NCBI GenBank assembly: GCA_963802205.1
Contig: CAWDHW010000023.1
Location: forward strand, 1-64,000
Origin: DYRB01 sp963802205
Lineage (GTDB): Bacteria; Pseudomonadota; Gammaproteobacteria; Chromatiales; Chromatiaceae
Direction of reading: 5' to 3'
DNA length: 64,000 nt
Every line of letters begins with the position of its first letter. Within the stretch, counting starts at the first letter, position 1. Positions 63,631 to 64,000 of this stretch are shown here, in pieces. Below the pieces are notes generated by a model. That model was not told the origin of the DNA and searched no databases. It saw only the letters and a program-made list of their open reading frames with translations. The position numbers and the translations under genes are program-made.

Positions 63631-64000
63631 TTATGTCGAACGCTGGATTCCGTCCCTACTCCGGTCGTGGATACCCTCGCGCTTGCCGGCATGGTTGTCG
63701 TTGAACAGGAACTCATCCTCTCCCTGGACGGTGCCGGCGCCGCCTGGGTTCTGGAACCCGGGGCGCAGCCAGCGGATCAGTCCGCGCCGCTCCTCCGCGG
63801 CCCGCTCGGCGTTCAGTTCCACCAGGCGGTGGAGAATGGTCTCCTCGACCTGGCAGGCGGCGACGACCTCACTGTCGGGGACGGGTCCGGGGCCAAGTCG
63901 TCCCAGCCATAGGCGGCCGGCACCGCGGCGTCGAGTTCGTCGCGGAGCGGCGCAGGACCGAGACCAGGCCCTGCTCGTGGATGAACTTTTCTTTGAGTGT
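63631..64000 (-). pseudogene. C-terminal fragment of a DNA methyltransferase (type IIG / MmeI-like), frameshifted
   Basis: The gene enters from beyond the window. Reading on the minus strand gives KFIHEQGLVSVLRR, then (after a shift near 63950) RDELDAAVPAAYGWDDLAPD, then (after a shift near 63885) ILHRLVELNAERAAEERRGLIRWLRPGFQNP and a stop at 63631. This is the familiar end of large class I DNA methyltransferase/restriction fusion proteins, where HDELDAAVxxAYGW and LNxERAxEExRGxIRWLRPEFQ recur. Only the tail is visible, so the system type cannot be stated. Confidence 0.65.

Overview
This window is high-GC bacterial DNA (by eye about two-thirds G+C). Its gene content points to a gammaproteobacterium, most likely Chromatiales or a close relative. 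The clearest marker is the run sspB-sspA-petC-petB-petA-Nif3-like-DegS/AlgW-like at 54161-60294, an arrangement familiar in that class. Succinate dehydrogenase with SdhE, a Kef-type antiporter, an MlaC-like protein, RNase R, RlmB and SspAB agree with this. No photosynthesis or sulfur-oxidation genes lie in the window, so I do not name a genus.

Layout. 1-3120: a broken DUF2272 lipoprotein gene overlapping a Rap1a/Tai-like gene, a conserved hypothetical gene and a frameshifted PqiA-type membrane gene. 3236-3488: a 41-bp hairpin tandem array. 3514-8347: a ferritin-like protein, 2-oxoacid:ferredoxin oxidoreductase (alpha gene with four apparent frameshifts) and divergent citrate synthase. 8476-11529: MazG-like pyrophosphohydrolase, MlaC-like protein, aspartic protease and a PfkB sugar kinase. 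11590-15062: sdhCDAB-sdhE behind a good sigma70 promoter. 15114-21558: a low-GC acyltransferase, a small exported protein, KefG/KefB-like genes and malate synthase G. 21618-23186: malQ. 23433-27717: a zinc-uptake operon (DUF2946-like protein, His-rich porin, znuA, znuC, znuB) behind a candidate Zur box. 27929-28650: a 54-residue membrane microprotein and NikR.

28709-40208 is the most accessory part. It holds nested inverted-repeat (MITE-like) elements, a type IV pilin with a sigma54 promoter, a GT-C/TPR membrane protein, four glycosyltransferases, a RAYT transposase flanked by its own REP palindromes, and a minus-strand flippase-methyltransferase-GT9 operon. Together these look like a surface glycan and perhaps pilin-glycosylation locus. 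40869-53711 is mostly housekeeping: RlmB, RidA, MltB, Uma2 nuclease, RNase R, tRNA-Leu(CAG) with promoter and terminator, PKHD hydroxylase, ene-reductase, ApbE and CorA. 53826-60294 is the SspAB / cytochrome bc1 block. 60401-63474 has small envelope proteins and HdeD. The right edge cuts a decayed DNA methyltransferase gene.

Functionally, citrate synthase, succinate dehydrogenase, the 2-oxoacid:ferredoxin oxidoreductase and malate synthase cover central carbon flow. Cytochrome bc1 takes electrons from the quinol that Sdh produces. A recurring oddity is single-base frameshifts in otherwise well-conserved genes, including sspA, korA, rnr and pilA. This suggests base-calling or assembly errors at least as much as real gene decay.
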